From the NCBI RefSeq assembly GCF_001429605.1, contig NZ_LMSS01000001.1, forward strand, positions 619,469 through 683,468: a DNA stretch of 64,000 nucleotides. Reading direction: 5' to 3'. Below the pieces are notes generated by a model, which saw only the letters and a program-made list of their open reading frames with translations, was not told the origin of the DNA and ran no database searches. Numbering within the stretch: the stretch's first letter is position 1; each line of letters opens with the position of its first letter. Made by a program: the position numbers and the translations under genes. Shown piece by piece: positions 48,403 through 58,576 of this stretch. The DNA is from Phycicoccus sp. Soil802 (GTDB lineage: Bacteria; Actinomycetota; Actinomycetes; Actinomycetales; Dermatophilaceae).

Positions 48403-49529
48403 ACCCCGTCTCGTCCTTCTTCCACGGTGTGGCCGACCGGTTCCGTGCCCTGCCCCGCTGGGGCCGGCTCGTGGTTCTGGCCGTCGTGGTCGTGCTCGTC
48501 TACTTCCTGCCCATCCTCAACCCGCCGGTGATCACGACGCCCGACTCCGACTTCGGCGCGGTGCTGTTCCTCTGTGCCATGTACGCCCTCGTGGCCATCG
48601 GGCTGAACATCGTGATCGGGTATGCCGGGTTGCTCGACCTCGGCTACATCGGCTTCTTCGCGATCGGCGCCTACACCGTCGGTGTGCTGGGTTCGGCCCA
48701 TGCGAAGGTGCCGCTGCTGCTGTGCATCCCCGCCGCGATGGCGGTGACGTTGATCTCCGGTGTCGTGCTCGGCGCGCCCACCCTGCGCGTGCGTGGCGAC
48801 TACCTCGCCATCGTGACGCTCGGGTTCGGTGAGATCGTGCGGCTCATCCTGGTCAACGCCGACAAGCTGACCAATGGCAACCGCGGTATCTCCGGCATCC
48901 CGACGCCGCCCAGCCTCGACCTGTTCGGGGTCCCTCACCTCGTGTGGGACGGCTTCGTCGCCAGGGTCGACCTCGACAACCAGACCCGCTTCATCAAGTT
49001 CTCGGTGGTCGACTCGATCCCCTACTACTGGCTGGCGCTGACCCTGGTCTTCTTCGTGCTCTTCCTCGACTGGCGGATGCAGAACTCCCGCGTCGGCCGG
49101 GCCTGGGAAGCCACTCGTGAGGACGAGGACGCCGCCGAGCTGATGGGTGTGCCGACCTTCCGGTTCAAGCTGCTGGCCTTTGCCACCGGCGCGGCCATCG
49201 GTGGCCTGTCTGGGGCGCTGTTCGCCACGAAGCAGCAGTTCATCAACCCCGACAACTTCACCATCCTCTACTCCGTGCTGTTCGTCGCCATGGTCGTCGT
49301 CGGTGGTCAGGGCAACCGCTGGGGCGTCGTCGTCGCAGCCGCGTTGCTGACCTACCTGCCGGAGCGGTTCCGGGACCTGTCCGACGCCCGGTTCCTGCTC
49401 TTCGGCCTGGCCCTGATGGCGCTGGCCATCTTCCGCCCGCAGGGCCTGATGCCCGCGCGAAGGAACGTCCGGGCGAAACGGGCCGACGAGGAAACCGAAG
49501 TTCTCGAGGAAGGAGCGGCGCATGCCTGA
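48399..49529 (+). CDS. livM: Branched-chain amino acid ABC transporter permease LivM
   Basis: 376-aa permease with ten or so hydrophobic segments. Family motifs: [27 protein letters not shown]-like stretch (here [18 protein letters not shown]), [20 protein letters not shown] and [29 protein letters not shown]. Contains one GTATGCCG copy. Overlaps livH by 4 nt and livG by 8 nt. Confidence 0.94.
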   Translation: [376 protein letters not shown]

Positions 49530-50502
49530 CGCCACCAAGGGTCCCGCCGGCGACAGCCGCCCCGACGCCAACGAGCCCCCCAAGGACCTCGCCGACGAGG
49601 CCAGCGTCACCAAGGCGGACGAGCACCGCGGCACCCGCGTCGACGACGACTCGGTGCTGCCCCCCGACGAGGAGGCCGTGCCCGACACCTCCGTCGACAT
49701 CTCCGTGGAGGAGGTGGCGCACCTGCCCAAGGGCAAGATGCTCGAGGTCGACGACGTCACCCTCCGGTTCGGTGGTGTCACGGCGCTCGACGGGGTCTCG
49801 TTCCACATCAACACCGGCGAGATCCTCGGACTCATCGGGCCGAACGGTGCGGGCAAGACCACCTGCTTCAACGTGATGACCGGCGTCTACCAGCCCACCT
49901 CCGGCCAGGCCCGGTTCATGGGCGAGCCGCTCGGCAAGCGCCAGAAGTTCCAGATCACCAAGCTGGGGATCGCGCGGACCTTCCAGAACATCCGCCTGTT
50001 CCACAACATGACCGCCATGGAGAACGTCCTCGTCGGAGCCGACGCGCACCACTCCACCGGCATGGGCTCGGCGCTGCTGCGGCTCCCGAAGCACAAGGCC
50101 GAGGAGGCCGAGGGCAACGACCGGGCCTACGAGCTGCTCCGGTTCATGGGGCTGGAGAAGCGGGCCGACGAGCTCGCCCGCAACCTCCCCTACGGCGACC
50201 AGCGCCGTCTGGAGATCGCCCGCGCGCTGGCGACCAACCCCAAGCTGCTCTGCCTCGACGAGCCGGCCGCCGGGTTCAACCCGGCGGAGAAGGCCCGTCT
50301 GATGGAGCTGATCCAGACGATCCGTGAACAGGGCTACACCGTGCTGCTGATCGAGCACGACATGAAGCTCGTCATGGGCGTCACCGACCGCATCGTCGTG
50401 CTGGAGTTCGGCAAGAAGATCGCCGAGGGCCTCCCCGCGGAGATCCAGGACAACCCTGCCGTCATCGCGGCCTATCTGGGAGTTGATGAAGATGCTTCTT
50501 GA
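49522..50502 (+). CDS. livG: Branched-chain amino acid ABC transporter ATPase LivG with acidic N-terminal extension
   Basis: 326-aa ATPase. The ABC domain starts only at about residue 74 (KMLEVDDVTLRFGGV). Walker A GPNGAGKTTCFNVMTG, degenerate signature NLPYGDQRRLEIARAL and Walker B LLCLDEPAAGFNP are typical of LivG. Odd: the first 70 residues are Asp/Glu/Pro-rich and look disordered, not present in usual LivG proteins. ATG at 49522 overlaps livM, so the extension is probably translated; a GTG/ATG restart just before the ABC domain cannot be excluded. Confidence 0.93.
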   Translation: MPDATKGPAGDSRPDANEPPKDLADEASVTKADEHRGTRVDDDSVLPPDEEAVPDTSVDISVEEVAHLPKGKMLEVDDVTLRFGGVTALDGVSFHINTGEILGLIGPNGAGKTTCFNVMTGVYQPTSGQARFMGEPLGKRQKFQITKLGIARTFQNIRLFHNMTAMENVLVGADAHHSTGMGSALLRLPKHKAEEAEGNDRAYELLRFMGLEKRADELARNLPYGDQRRLEIARALATNPKLLCLDEPAAGFNPAEKARLMELIQTIREQGYTVLLIEHDMKLVMGVTDRIVVLEFGKKIAEGLPAEIQDNPAVIAAYLGVDEDAS

Positions 50503-51211
50503 GGTCGAGAACCTCTGCGTCAACTACGGACGCATCGAGGCGATCCGCAACATCTCGTTCACGGTCGACGAGGGCGAGGTGGTCACGCTGATCGGCGCCA
50601 ACGGGGCCGGGAAGACCACCACCATGAAGACGGTCTCCGGGTTGCGGCCGGTCCGCCAGGGCACGGTCCGGTTCGAGGGCCAGGACATCACCTCGACCCC
50701 CGCGCACGAGCGGCCGGTGCTCGGCATCGCGCAGTCCCCCGAAGGTCGTGGCTGCTTCGTCGGCATGACCGTGCTCGAGAACCTCGACATGGGGGCCTAC
50801 GCCCGGGCCGACCGCAAGACCCCGAAGATCAAGGAGGACCGGGACCGCGTGTTCGGGCTCTTCCCGCGTCTCGCGGAGCGCCGTAGCCAGGTCGCCGGCA
50901 CGATGTCCGGTGGGGAGCAGCAGATGCTCGCCATCGGCCGAGCGCTGATGGCCAACCCGAAGCTGCTGCTGCTCGACGAGCCGTCGATGGGTCTGGCGCC
51001 CAAGCTGATCCAGCAGATCTTCGACATCATCACCGAGATCAACAAGCAGGGCACCACGGTGCTGCTCGTGGAGCAGAACGCCGCCCAGGCCCTGAAGCGC
51101 GCCCACCGCGCGTACATCCTCGAGACCGGTGAGATCGTCCGCGAGGGCACCGGCCAGGAGCTGGCGAACGACCCCGCGGTCAAGGCGGCCTACCTCGGTG
51201 GCGACGTCTAG
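50486..51211 (+). CDS. livF: Branched-chain amino acid ABC transporter ATPase LivF
   Basis: 241-aa ATPase. Walker A GANGAGKTTTMKTVSG, signature MSGGEQQMLAIGRALM and Walker B LLLLDEPSMGLAPKLI. The start is one of three adjacent codons (TTG 50483, ATG 50486, ATG 50492) inside the livG end; ATG 50486 is taken with GGGAG upstream. Followed by a strong terminator. Confidence 0.94.
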   Translation: MKMLLEVENLCVNYGRIEAIRNISFTVDEGEVVTLIGANGAGKTTTMKTVSGLRPVRQGTVRFEGQDITSTPAHERPVLGIAQSPEGRGCFVGMTVLENLDMGAYARADRKTPKIKEDRDRVFGLFPRLAERRSQVAGTMSGGEQQMLAIGRALMANPKLLLLDEPSMGLAPKLIQQIFDIITEINKQGTTVLLVEQNAAQALKRAHRAYILETGEIVREGTGQELANDPAVKAAYLGGDV

Positions 51212-51244
51212 GAGCTCCCTCCGTGCCGCTCGTCCGGCACACCC

Positions 51245-51280
51245 CGAACGGCCCCCCGGTGTGTACCGGGGGGCCGTTCG
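51245..51280. terminator. Bidirectional terminator between livF and uvrA
   Basis: A 15-bp perfect stem, CGAACGGCCCCCCGG (51245-51259) with its complement at 51266-51280, loop TGTGTA. It lies in the 79-nt gap between converging livF and uvrA. Confidence 0.85.
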
Positions 51281-51290
51281 CACGGGGTGG

Positions 51291-54200
51291 CTAGGCCTTC
51301 TTGGCGACCTTGCGGGCCGGCGACTTCGCGGCCGCCTTGGTGGTCACCTTGGTGGTCACCTTGGTCGTCGCCTTGCGGGCGGGGGCCTTGGCGGCTGACT
51401 TGGTCGCGGGCGTGGTCGCCTTGGCCGCGACCTTGCGGGCTGGGGCCTTGGCAGCCGACGTGGTCGCCGTCTTCTTCGTGGCGGCCGCCGCTGCGGTGCG
51501 CTTGGCCCCGGTCGCCCGCTGCGGGGTGCGGGCACTGCGGGCCAGGATCGGCGCAAGGAACTGCCCGGTGTAGCTGTCCTCCACCCGGGCGACCTGCTCC
51601 GGGGTGCCCTCGGCGACGACCCGGCCGCCGCCGTTGCCACCCTCGGGACCCATGTCGACGATCCAGTCGGCGTTCTTGATCACGTCGAGGTTGTGCTCGA
51701 TGACGATCACCGTGTTGCCCTTGTCGACCAGGCCCTGCAACACCATGAGCAGCTTGCGGATGTCCTCGAAGTGCAGCCCCGTGGTGGGCTCGTCGAGCAC
51801 GTAGATGGTGCGCCCGGTGGAGCGCTTCTGCAGCTCCGCGGCCAGCTTGACCCGCTGGGCCTCACCACCCGAGAGAGTGGGGGCCGGCTGGCCGAGCCGG
51901 ACGTAGCCGAGCCCGACCTCGTTGAGTGTCTTCATGTGCCGCGCGATCCCGGGGACCGCGGCGAAGAAGTCGGCGGCCTCCTCGATCGGCATGTCGAGCA
52001 CGTCGGCGATGGTCTTGCCCTTGAAGTGCACCTCGAGCGTCTCGCGGTTGTAGCGCGCCCCGTGGCAGACCTCGCACGGCACGTAGACGTCGGGGAGGAA
52101 GTTCATCTCGATCTTGATGGTGCCGTCGCCGGAGCAGGCGTCGCAGCGCCCGCCCTTGACGTTGAACGAGAACCGGCCCGGCTGGTAGCCGCGGATCTTC
52201 GCCTCAGTCGTGGTGGCGAACAGCTTGCGGATCGCGTCGAACACTCCCGTGTAGGTCGCCGGGTTGGACCGCGGGGTGCGGCCGATCGGGCTCTGGTCGA
52301 CGTGGACGACCTTGTCGAGGTTGTCGAGGCCCTTGACCGTCTTGTGTCGCCCGGGCACGTGGCGGGCGCCGTTGAGCTTGTTGGCCAGGACGTTGTAGAG
52401 GATGTCGTTGACGAGGGTCGACTTGCCCGAGCCGGAGACGCCCGTGACGGCCACGAGGTTGCCGAGCGGGAACGACACGTCGACCCCGTGCAGGTTGTGC
52501 TCGCGGGCCCCGACGACGGTGACCTCGCGGCCCTTCTCCTGGGGACGGCGCACGGCCGGCATCGGGATCTCGAGGCGCCCGGAGAGGTACTTGCCGGTGA
52601 TCGAGTCAGGGTGCTCGAGGAGCCCTTGCACCGGCCCGGAGTGCACGACGACCCCGCCGTGCTCCCCCGCGCCCGGACCGATGTCGACGACCCAGTCGGC
52701 GGTGGCGATGGTGTCCTCGTCGTGCTCGACGACGATCAGCGTGTTGCCCAGGTCGCGCAGCCGGGTCAGCGTCTCGATGAGTCGGTGGTTGTCACGCTGG
52801 TGCAGCCCGATGCTGGGCTCGTCGAGGACGTAGAGGACGCCGACCAGCCCCGACCCGATCTGGGTCGCGAGCCGGATGCGCTGGGCCTCGCCGCCCGACA
52901 GGGTGCCGGCCGGCCGGTCGAGGGAGAGGTAGTCGAGCCCGACGTCGAGCAGGAAGCCGAGCCGCGCGTCGATCTCCTTGATGACCCGCTCCGCGATCTG
53001 GCGCTCCCGCGTGGTGAAGTCGACCTCCTTGAGGAACTTCGCGCAGTCCGCGATCGCCAGCGCGCAGATGGCCGAGATGCTGCGACCGCCGATGTGCACG
53101 GCCAGCGACTCGGGCTTGAGTCGGGCCCCACCGCACTCGGGGCACGGCACCTCGCGCATGAACCCCTCGTAGCGCTCCCGGCTCCACTCGGAGTCGGTCT
53201 CGGAGTGCCTCCGCTTGACGAACGGCACGACGCCCTCGAAGCCGGTGGTGTAGGACCGCTCACGGCCGTAGCGGTTCTTGTAGCGGACGTGCACCTTGTA
53301 GTTCTGGCCGTGCAGCAGCGCCTCCCTGGCGCGCGCCGGCAACGCCTTCCACGGGGTGTCCATGCCGAACTTGAGGTCCTCGCCGAGGGCGGTCATGACC
53401 CGCTGGAAGTACTCGGCCGACCCGCTGGTCGAGGCCCAGGGGGCGATCGCCCCCTCGGCCAGGGTCAGGTCCTCGTCGGGCACCAGGAGCTCGGGGTCGA
53501 CCTCGAGCTCGGTGCCGAGACCGGTGCACTTGGGGCAGGCGCCGAACGGGCTGTTGAACGAGAACGACCGCGGCTCGACCTCGTCCATCGACAGCGGGTG
53601 GTCGTTGGGGCAGGCCATCCGCTCGGAGAAGCGCCGCTCGCGCTCGGGGTCCTTGGGGTCCTTGTCGACGAACTCGACGACCAGGACACCGCCGGCCAGC
53701 CCCAGCGCGGTCTCGACGGAGTCGGTGAGCCGCCGCTTGGCCCCGGTGTCGTCACCCTTGGCCACCAACCGGTCGACCACGACGTCGATGGTGTGCTTGA
53801 CCTGCTTCTCCAGCTTGGGCGGCTCGGTCAGCGATACGACCTCGCCGTCGACCCTGGCCCGCGAGAAGCCCTTGCTCTGCAGCTCGCCGAACAGGTCGAC
53901 GTACTCCCCCTTGCGAGCCCGGACGACCGGGGCGAGCACCTGGAACCGGGTCTTCTCGGGCAGCTCGAGGAGGCGGTCGACGATCTGCTGGGGGCTCTGC
54001 CGGGTGATCGGCTCGCCACAGACCGGGCAGTGCGGGCGACCGGCCCGCGCGAACAGCAGGCGGAGGTAGTCGTAGACCTCGGTGATCGTGCCGACGGTCG
54101 AGCGCGGGTTGCGGTTGGTCGACTTCTGGTCGATCGACACCGCCGGGGACAGCCCCTCGATGAAGTCGACGTCGGGCTTGTCCATCTGGCCGAGGAACTG

Positions 54201-54428
54201 GCGGGCGTAGGCCGACAGCGACTCGACGTAGCGACGCTGACCCTCGGCGAAGATGGTGTCGAACGCCAGCGAGGACTTGCCCGACCCGGACAGCCCGGTG
54301 AAGACGATCAACGAGTCGCGCGGGAGCTCGACCGAGACGTCGCGGAGGTTGTGCTCACGGGCCCCCCGGACGATGAGCTGGTCGTGCTGGTGGCGGCGGG
54401 CAGGTACGGCTGAAGTCACGCGCCCCAT
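51291..54428 (-). CDS. uvrA: Excinuclease ABC subunit A with histone-like C-terminal tail
   Basis: 1045-aa damage-recognition ATPase of nucleotide excision repair. First ATPase [36 protein letters not shown], zinc motif CPVCGEPI, UvrB-binding region with [14 protein letters not shown], second ATPase [15 protein letters not shown] and the [27 protein letters not shown] zinc module. Both signature motifs read TLSGGEAQR. Odd: after about residue 955 a tail of some 85-90 residues of Ala/Lys/Thr/Pro follows, with SAAKAPARK repeated, resembling histone H1 or HupB tails. ATG at 54428 or GTG at 54419 are both possible starts. Confidence 0.96.
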   Translation of the reverse strand: MGRVTSAVPARRHQHDQLIVRGAREHNLRDVSVELPRDSLIVFTGLSGSGKSSLAFDTIFAEGQRRYVESLSAYARQFLGQMDKPDVDFIEGLSPAVSIDQKSTNRNPRSTVGTITEVYDYLRLLFARAGRPHCPVCGEPITRQSPQQIVDRLLELPEKTRFQVLAPVVRARKGEYVDLFGELQSKGFSRARVDGEVVSLTEPPKLEKQVKHTIDVVVDRLVAKGDDTGAKRRLTDSVETALGLAGGVLVVEFVDKDPKDPERERRFSERMACPNDHPLSMDEVEPRSFSFNSPFGACPKCTGLGTELEVDPELLVPDEDLTLAEGAIAPWASTSGSAEYFQRVMTALGEDLKFGMDTPWKALPARAREALLHGQNYKVHVRYKNRYGRERSYTTGFEGVVPFVKRRHSETDSEWSRERYEGFMREVPCPECGGARLKPESLAVHIGGRSISAICALAIADCAKFLKEVDFTTRERQIAERVIKEIDARLGFLLDVGLDYLSLDRPAGTLSGGEAQRIRLATQIGSGLVGVLYVLDEPSIGLHQRDNHRLIETLTRLRDLGNTLIVVEHDEDTIATADWVVDIGPGAGEHGGVVVHSGPVQGLLEHPDSITGKYLSGRLEIPMPAVRRPQEKGREVTVVGAREHNLHGVDVSFPLGNLVAVTGVSGSGKSTLVNDILYNVLANKLNGARHVPGRHKTVKGLDNLDKVVHVDQSPIGRTPRSNPATYTGVFDAIRKLFATTTEAKIRGYQPGRFSFNVKGGRCDACSGDGTIKIEMNFLPDVYVPCEVCHGARYNRETLEVHFKGKTIADVLDMPIEEAADFFAAVPGIARHMKTLNEVGLGYVRLGQPAPTLSGGEAQRVKLAAELQKRSTGRTIYVLDEPTTGLHFEDIRKLLMVLQGLVDKGNTVIVIEHNLDVIKNADWIVDMGPEGGNGGGRVVAEGTPEQVARVEDSYTGQFLAPILARSARTPQRATGAKRTAAAAATKKTATTSAAKAPARKVAAKATTPATKSAAKAPARKATTKVTTKVTTKAAAKSPARKVAKKA

Positions 54429-54489
54429 CGTAGGTGGCCGCACCGACAACGCTCGCCGGAGCCCGTGGGCGCACGCCCACCCCGCGGCA

Positions 54490-54495
54490 TACAGT
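54490..54495 (+). promoter_or_regulatory. -10 hexamer, leaderless GH15 gene promoter
   Basis: TACAGT ends 6 nt before the ATG at 54502 and overlaps a GTATGCCG-motif copy (54486-54492, minus strand). Confidence 0.5.
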
Positions 54496-54501
54496 CGGCG
54501 C

Positions 54502-56328
54502 ATGGCCACCCACGCCCACACTCCCATCGAGGAGTACGCCGTGCTCGGCGACACCGAGACCGCCGCCCTGGTCAGCCGGGCCGGGTCGATCGACTGGCTC
54601 TGCCTGCCACGCTTCGACTCCACGGCGTGCTTCGCGGCCCTGCTGGGCACCCCCGAGCACGGCCGGTGGCTGCTCGGCCCGGTCGGGGAGGCCAGGAGCA
54701 CCCGGCGCTACCTCGAGAACTCGTTCGTCCTGGAGACCGTCCACGAGACCGAGACGGGGGCCGTCAAGGTCCTCGACCTCATGCCGCTCGGTGACGGGCG
54801 GGCCGACATCATCCGCAGCGTCGAGGGACTGCGCGGCACCGTGACCATGCGGCACGAGTGGATCGTCCGGTTCGACTACGGCAAGGTGCGCCCGTGGGTG
54901 TCCCACAGCGTGGGCCACCGGCTCGACGGCGACGTGATCACCGCCGTGGCCGGGCCCGACATGCTGGTGCTGCGCGGCAGCCGGCTCCCCCAGGCCCACG
55001 ACGGGCACCACGAGGACGAGTTCGAGGTGGCCGCCGGGGAGACGCACACCTTCTCGACGACGTGGTTCCCCTCGTTCGAGCAGGTCCCGCCGCCACTGGA
55101 CATCGACTCGCGGATCGCGGAGACCATCCGGGTCTCGAACGAGTGGGCCGAGCGCTGCGACTACGAGGGCCCCTACCGCGAGCTGGTGGTGCGGTCGCTG
55201 CTGACCCTGCGCGGCATGACCCACTCGCGGTACGGCGGTATCGTCGCCGCGCCCACGACCAGCCTCCCCGAGGACTTCGGGGGCGAGCGCAACTGGGACT
55301 ACCGCTACTGCTGGCTGCGCGATGCCTCCCTGACCCTCGAGGCGCTGCTCGCCTCGGGCTACGTCGACGAGGCCCGGCTGTGGCGCAACTGGCTGCTGCG
55401 CGCCGTGGCCGGTGACCCGGAGGACCTCCAGATCATGTACGCCATCAACGGGTCGCGACGGCTGCCCGAGCGCACCCTCGACCACCTGCCCGGATATGCC
55501 GGCTCCACACCGGTGCGGATCGGCAACGGTGCGGTCGACCAGCGCCAGTCCGACGTCCTCGGCGAGGTCATGATCGCGCTGGACGAGGCCCGGGCCAAGG
55601 GTCTCGAGGTGTCCACCCAGAGCTGGGCCATGCAGCGCGCGCTGGTGCAGAACCTCGCCCGGCACTGGCAGGAGCCCGACAACGGCCTCTGGGAGATCCG
55701 CGGGCCGCTGCGCCACTTCACCCACTCCCGGGTGATGGTGTGGGCCGCGTTCGACCGCGCCGTCCGGGGTGTCGAGAAGTGGGGTCTCGAGGGTCCGGTC
55801 GAGCAGTGGCGCGAGCTGCGCGACCAGGTCCGCGAGGAGATCCTCTCGAAGGGCTTCGACGCCGAGCGCAACACCTTCACGCAGCACTACGACACCACCG
55901 AGGTGGACGCCTCGCTGCTGCTGATCCCCCTCGTGGCGTTCCTGCCGCCCGACGACCCGCGGGTCCTCGGCACGGTCGCCGCGATCGAGCGGGACCTCAT
56001 GCGGGCCGGCTTCCTGCTGCGCTACCGCACCGAGACCGGCGTGGACGGCCTCGCCGGTGACGAGCACCCGTTCCTGGCCTGCTCGTGGTGGCTGGTGAGT
56101 GCGTATGCCGTGTGCGGCCAGGTCGCGAAGGCCCGGGACCTGATGGACCGGCTGGTGGCCCTGTTCAACGACGTGGGGCTGATCTCGGAGGAGTACGACC
56201 CCCACGAGAAGCGGATGGTCGGCAACTTCCCGCAGGCCTTCTCGCACCTCACCTTCATCGGCGCCGCCCACGCCCTCGCGGAGGCGGAGGCGAAGGGCGC
56301 CGCCGAGCCCGGCGGTCAGCTGCCGTGA
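54502..56328 (+). CDS. Glycoside hydrolase family 15 protein (glucoamylase / trehalase type)
   Basis: 608-aa soluble enzyme. N-terminal beta domain ([41 protein letters not shown]) followed by the (alpha/alpha)6 barrel with [24 protein letters not shown] and a C-terminal [19 protein letters not shown] carrying catalytic-region acids. No signal peptide, so it acts in the cytoplasm. Actinobacterial members of this type include trehalases, so trehalose or maltose/glucan hydrolysis is the likely reaction. Overlaps the next gene by 4 nt. Confidence 0.9.
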   Translation: MATHAHTPIEEYAVLGDTETAALVSRAGSIDWLCLPRFDSTACFAALLGTPEHGRWLLGPVGEARSTRRYLENSFVLETVHETETGAVKVLDLMPLGDGRADIIRSVEGLRGTVTMRHEWIVRFDYGKVRPWVSHSVGHRLDGDVITAVAGPDMLVLRGSRLPQAHDGHHEDEFEVAAGETHTFSTTWFPSFEQVPPPLDIDSRIAETIRVSNEWAERCDYEGPYRELVVRSLLTLRGMTHSRYGGIVAAPTTSLPEDFGGERNWDYRYCWLRDASLTLEALLASGYVDEARLWRNWLLRAVAGDPEDLQIMYAINGSRRLPERTLDHLPGYAGSTPVRIGNGAVDQRQSDVLGEVMIALDEARAKGLEVSTQSWAMQRALVQNLARHWQEPDNGLWEIRGPLRHFTHSRVMVWAAFDRAVRGVEKWGLEGPVEQWRELRDQVREEILSKGFDAERNTFTQHYDTTEVDASLLLIPLVAFLPPDDPRVLGTVAAIERDLMRAGFLLRYRTETGVDGLAGDEHPFLACSWWLVSAYAVCGQVAKARDLMDRLVALFNDVGLISEEYDPHEKRMVGNFPQAFSHLTFIGAAHALAEAEAKGAAEPGGQLP

Positions 56329-57062
56329 GGGCCGACCCGGGCCACCTCGAGGCCGACCTCGCGGCCGTGCGACGCCACACCGCCCTGCTCGTCGAGCACA
56401 CCGCGACGCTGGCCGACGTGCGGGCACCCTCGCTGTGCGAGGGCTGGAGCCGGGCGCACGTGCTGGCCCACGTGGCCCGCAACGCCGAGGCCATCCAGCG
56501 GCTGGCGCAGTGGGCCGTCGACGGTGCGCCGAGGCCGATGTACCCCGGCGGCACCAAGGGTCGCGATGCCGCGATCGAGGAGGGCGCCGCGAAGCCCGGA
56601 CCGGCCTCCCCCGACGACCCCCGCCCGGCCGGAGCCTTCCTGGACGACCTGGCCGGCACGGCTGCCGCGCTGGAGCCCCACCTGGCCGCCCTCGCTGGTC
56701 CGCTGGCCGTCGCCGAGGTCGAGATGCGGGGTGGCCTGATGGTCCCTCCGCTCGTGCTGCCGAGGCTGCGGCTGCGCGAAGTGGTCTTCCACCACGTCGA
56801 CCTCGCCGACGGGTTCACCTTCGGGGACGTGGAGCCCGAGCTGGTGCTCGGCTTCGTCGACGACGCGGTAGGTCGGCTGGCAACGACCGAGGGCGCACCC
56901 GGCCTGAGGGTCGTCAGCGACGAGGGTGACGAGTGGGTGGTGGCTGACGGAGCGGTCACGGTGCGGGGGCCGCGGGCCGGCCTGCTGCTCTGGTTGGCGC
57001 GACGGGACGCCCGCGAGGTCAGCCCGGAGGGCGACCTTCCCCATCTCCCCCGCGGGTCCTAG
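56325..57062 (+). CDS. Maleylpyruvate isomerase-family, mycothiol-dependent-type protein
   Basis: 245-aa DinB-like four-helix protein. The family N-terminus LLVEHTATLADVRAPSLCEGWSRAHVLAHVARNAEAIQRL has the metal-ligand His in HVLAHVARN; a second His pair occurs in VVFHHVDLADGF. A C-terminal alpha/beta SCP2-like part follows. GTG at 56325 overlaps the GH15 stop (GTGA). Family members use mycothiol as thiol cofactor; the substrate here is unknown. Confidence 0.85.
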   Translation: MRADPGHLEADLAAVRRHTALLVEHTATLADVRAPSLCEGWSRAHVLAHVARNAEAIQRLAQWAVDGAPRPMYPGGTKGRDAAIEEGAAKPGPASPDDPRPAGAFLDDLAGTAAALEPHLAALAGPLAVAEVEMRGGLMVPPLVLPRLRLREVVFHHVDLADGFTFGDVEPELVLGFVDDAVGRLATTEGAPGLRVVSDEGDEWVVADGAVTVRGPRAGLLLWLARRDAREVSPEGDLPHLPRGS

Positions 57063-57084
57063 CCCCGCGCGGAGCCGGTGCCCT

Positions 57085-57759
57085 TCAACCGGCTGGGACC
57101 GTCGCTCCGGTGATGCCTGCGCGGCGTGCGATCGCGACGGCGGCCAGGGCCGAGTGGACCTTGAGCTTGTGCAGGATGCTCTGCACGTGGGTGCGCACGG
57201 TGTTGGGCGAGACGTGCAGCAGGAGCCCGATCTCGGTGCGGCTCATGCCCTCGACGAGGCAGGCCAGCACCTCCAGCTCCCGGCTGGTCAGCTCGCGGAT
57301 GCCCTGGACGTGCTCGACGGTCGTGTGCTGGCCCCGCGAGAGCGACACCAGCACCTCGGCGAGGAGGTCGGCCGGGATGCGGGTCTCGCCGCGGGCCACG
57401 CCGCGGATCGCGTCGACGAGGGCATCGGCGGTCTCGGTCTTGGTGACCCAGCCGCGCACGCCCAGCTGGACGGCCTCGACGATCTGGTCGCCGGCCTCGG
57501 CTCCGGTCGCGATGACGATGCCGAGCGTCGGGTCCTCGGCCAGGGCCTCGCGCGCCAGCGTCAGGCCGTCCTCACCCGCGAGGGCGAGGTCCAGGACGAC
57601 GACGTCGCACGGGGACTCCCGGAGGCGCCGGAGGCCCTGCGCGACACTGGTCGCAGACCCCTGGACCACGATGTCCGGGTAGTCCCCCAGGCAGAGGGCC
57701 AAGGCGTCCACGAACACCTCATGGTCATCCACGAGCAAGACGCGCACAGGGGCTGGCAT
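57085..57759 (-). CDS. NarL/FixJ-family response regulator 1
   Basis: 224-aa two-component regulator. Receiver domain with acidic pocket LLVDDHEVF and phospho-acceptor VVVLDLALAGEDG, conserved Lys in WVTKTETADAL. LuxR HTH at the C-terminus (LTSRELEVLACLVEGMSRTEIGLLLHVSPNTVRTHVQSIL). ATG at 57759 (MPAPVRVLL). Encoded 166 nt after response regulator 2, with two palindromes in the gap. Confidence 0.92.
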   Translation of the reverse strand: MPAPVRVLLVDDHEVFVDALALCLGDYPDIVVQGSATSVAQGLRRLRESPCDVVVLDLALAGEDGLTLAREALAEDPTLGIVIATGAEAGDQIVEAVQLGVRGWVTKTETADALVDAIRGVARGETRIPADLLAEVLVSLSRGQHTTVEHVQGIRELTSRELEVLACLVEGMSRTEIGLLLHVSPNTVRTHVQSILHKLKVHSALAAVAIARRAGITGATVPAG

Positions 57760-57835
57760 GTACCCCAGCGTCGCGCACCCCGTCGGTCCGCAGAACACGC
57801 GAGTGCGGGAGTGGCGCCTACGTCAAAAGGGTGAT

Positions 57836-57870
57836 GGGACTAGTCCCGTCCCTCGTGACGCAGGCGTCAC
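57836..57870. promoter_or_regulatory. Two perfect palindromes upstream of response regulator 1
   Basis: GGGACTAGTCCC (57836-57847) and GTGACGCAGGCGTCAC (57855-57870). On the minus strand a TTGACG (57826-57821) lies 9 nt downstream of the first, so the palindromes are placed like activator sites ahead of a -35. GGGACT...AGTCCC halves resemble the DosR/DevR box, but with no spacer between halves. Confidence 0.55.
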
Positions 57871-57925
57871 ACCCAACCCCCGACCAGACGGTCAGTGCGG
57901 CGCAGCGTGCCGTCTGCGCAGGTGG

Positions 57926-58576
57926 TCAGCGCAGGTGGACCGGCCACGACTCGTGCGAGCCGTGGGCCGACATCAGCGCTGCCGCCTGGAGCCTGGAGTG
58001 CACCCCGAGCTTGGTGAGCAGGTTCTGGACGTGCGTCCTGGCCGTGCTCCGCTGCACCCCCAACGAGGACGCCATCTCCTCGGTGGTCTGGCCGTCCATG
58101 ATGCAGCGCATCACCTGCCACTCACGGTCGGTCAGGAACTGCAGCGCCCACAGCGGGTCGTCGGTCGACTTCTGCGGGCGCAGCGCGCGCTGGAGCAGCG
58201 ACGGCTCGACCGCGAGCTGACCACGCACGGCGCGGTCCAGCATCTCGACGATCTCGACGATCGGCTTCTCCTTGCCGACGTAGCCCGACGCACCCTCCGC
58301 GATGGCCCGGCCGACGATGCCGTGGTCCGCCTCGGCGGAGAGCATCACGACCTTCGTCTGCGGGGAGATCTCCCGGATCTCGTGGATCGCCGAGACCGAC
58401 GTCCCACCGGGGAAGTTCACGTCGAGCAGGCACACGTCGGGACGGTGCATCGCGACCGCGCTGACGGCCTCCTCGGGCGTGCCCGCCAGGGCGACGACCT
58501 CGTGACCACGGGCGCCCAGCGCGAGGCCCAGGGCCTCGAGCAGGAGCAGGTGGTCGTCGCAGACGACGATCCTCAT
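57926..58576 (-). CDS. NarL/FixJ-family response regulator 2
   Basis: 216-aa regulator. Receiver CDDHLLLLEALGLAL, phospho-acceptor VCLLDVNFPGG, Lys in GYVGKEKPIVEIV; LuxR HTH at the C-terminus (LTDREWQVMRCIMDGQTTEEMASSLGVQRSTARTHVQNLL). It overlaps the sensor gene by 4 nt, making it the direct partner of that kinase. Confidence 0.92.
   Translation of the reverse strand: MRIVVCDDHLLLLEALGLALGARGHEVVALAGTPEEAVSAVAMHRPDVCLLDVNFPGGTSVSAIHEIREISPQTKVVMLSAEADHGIVGRAIAEGASGYVGKEKPIVEIVEMLDRAVRGQLAVEPSLLQRALRPQKSTDDPLWALQFLTDREWQVMRCIMDGQTTEEMASSLGVQRSTARTHVQNLLTKLGVHSRLQAAALMSAHGSHESWPVHLR

Noticed and set aside
57836-57847. Calling GGGACTAGTCCC a true DosR/DevR box
   Set aside because: The known 20-bp box has two extra central bases and flanking TTS/SAA; only the half-sites match, so only a resemblance is claimed.
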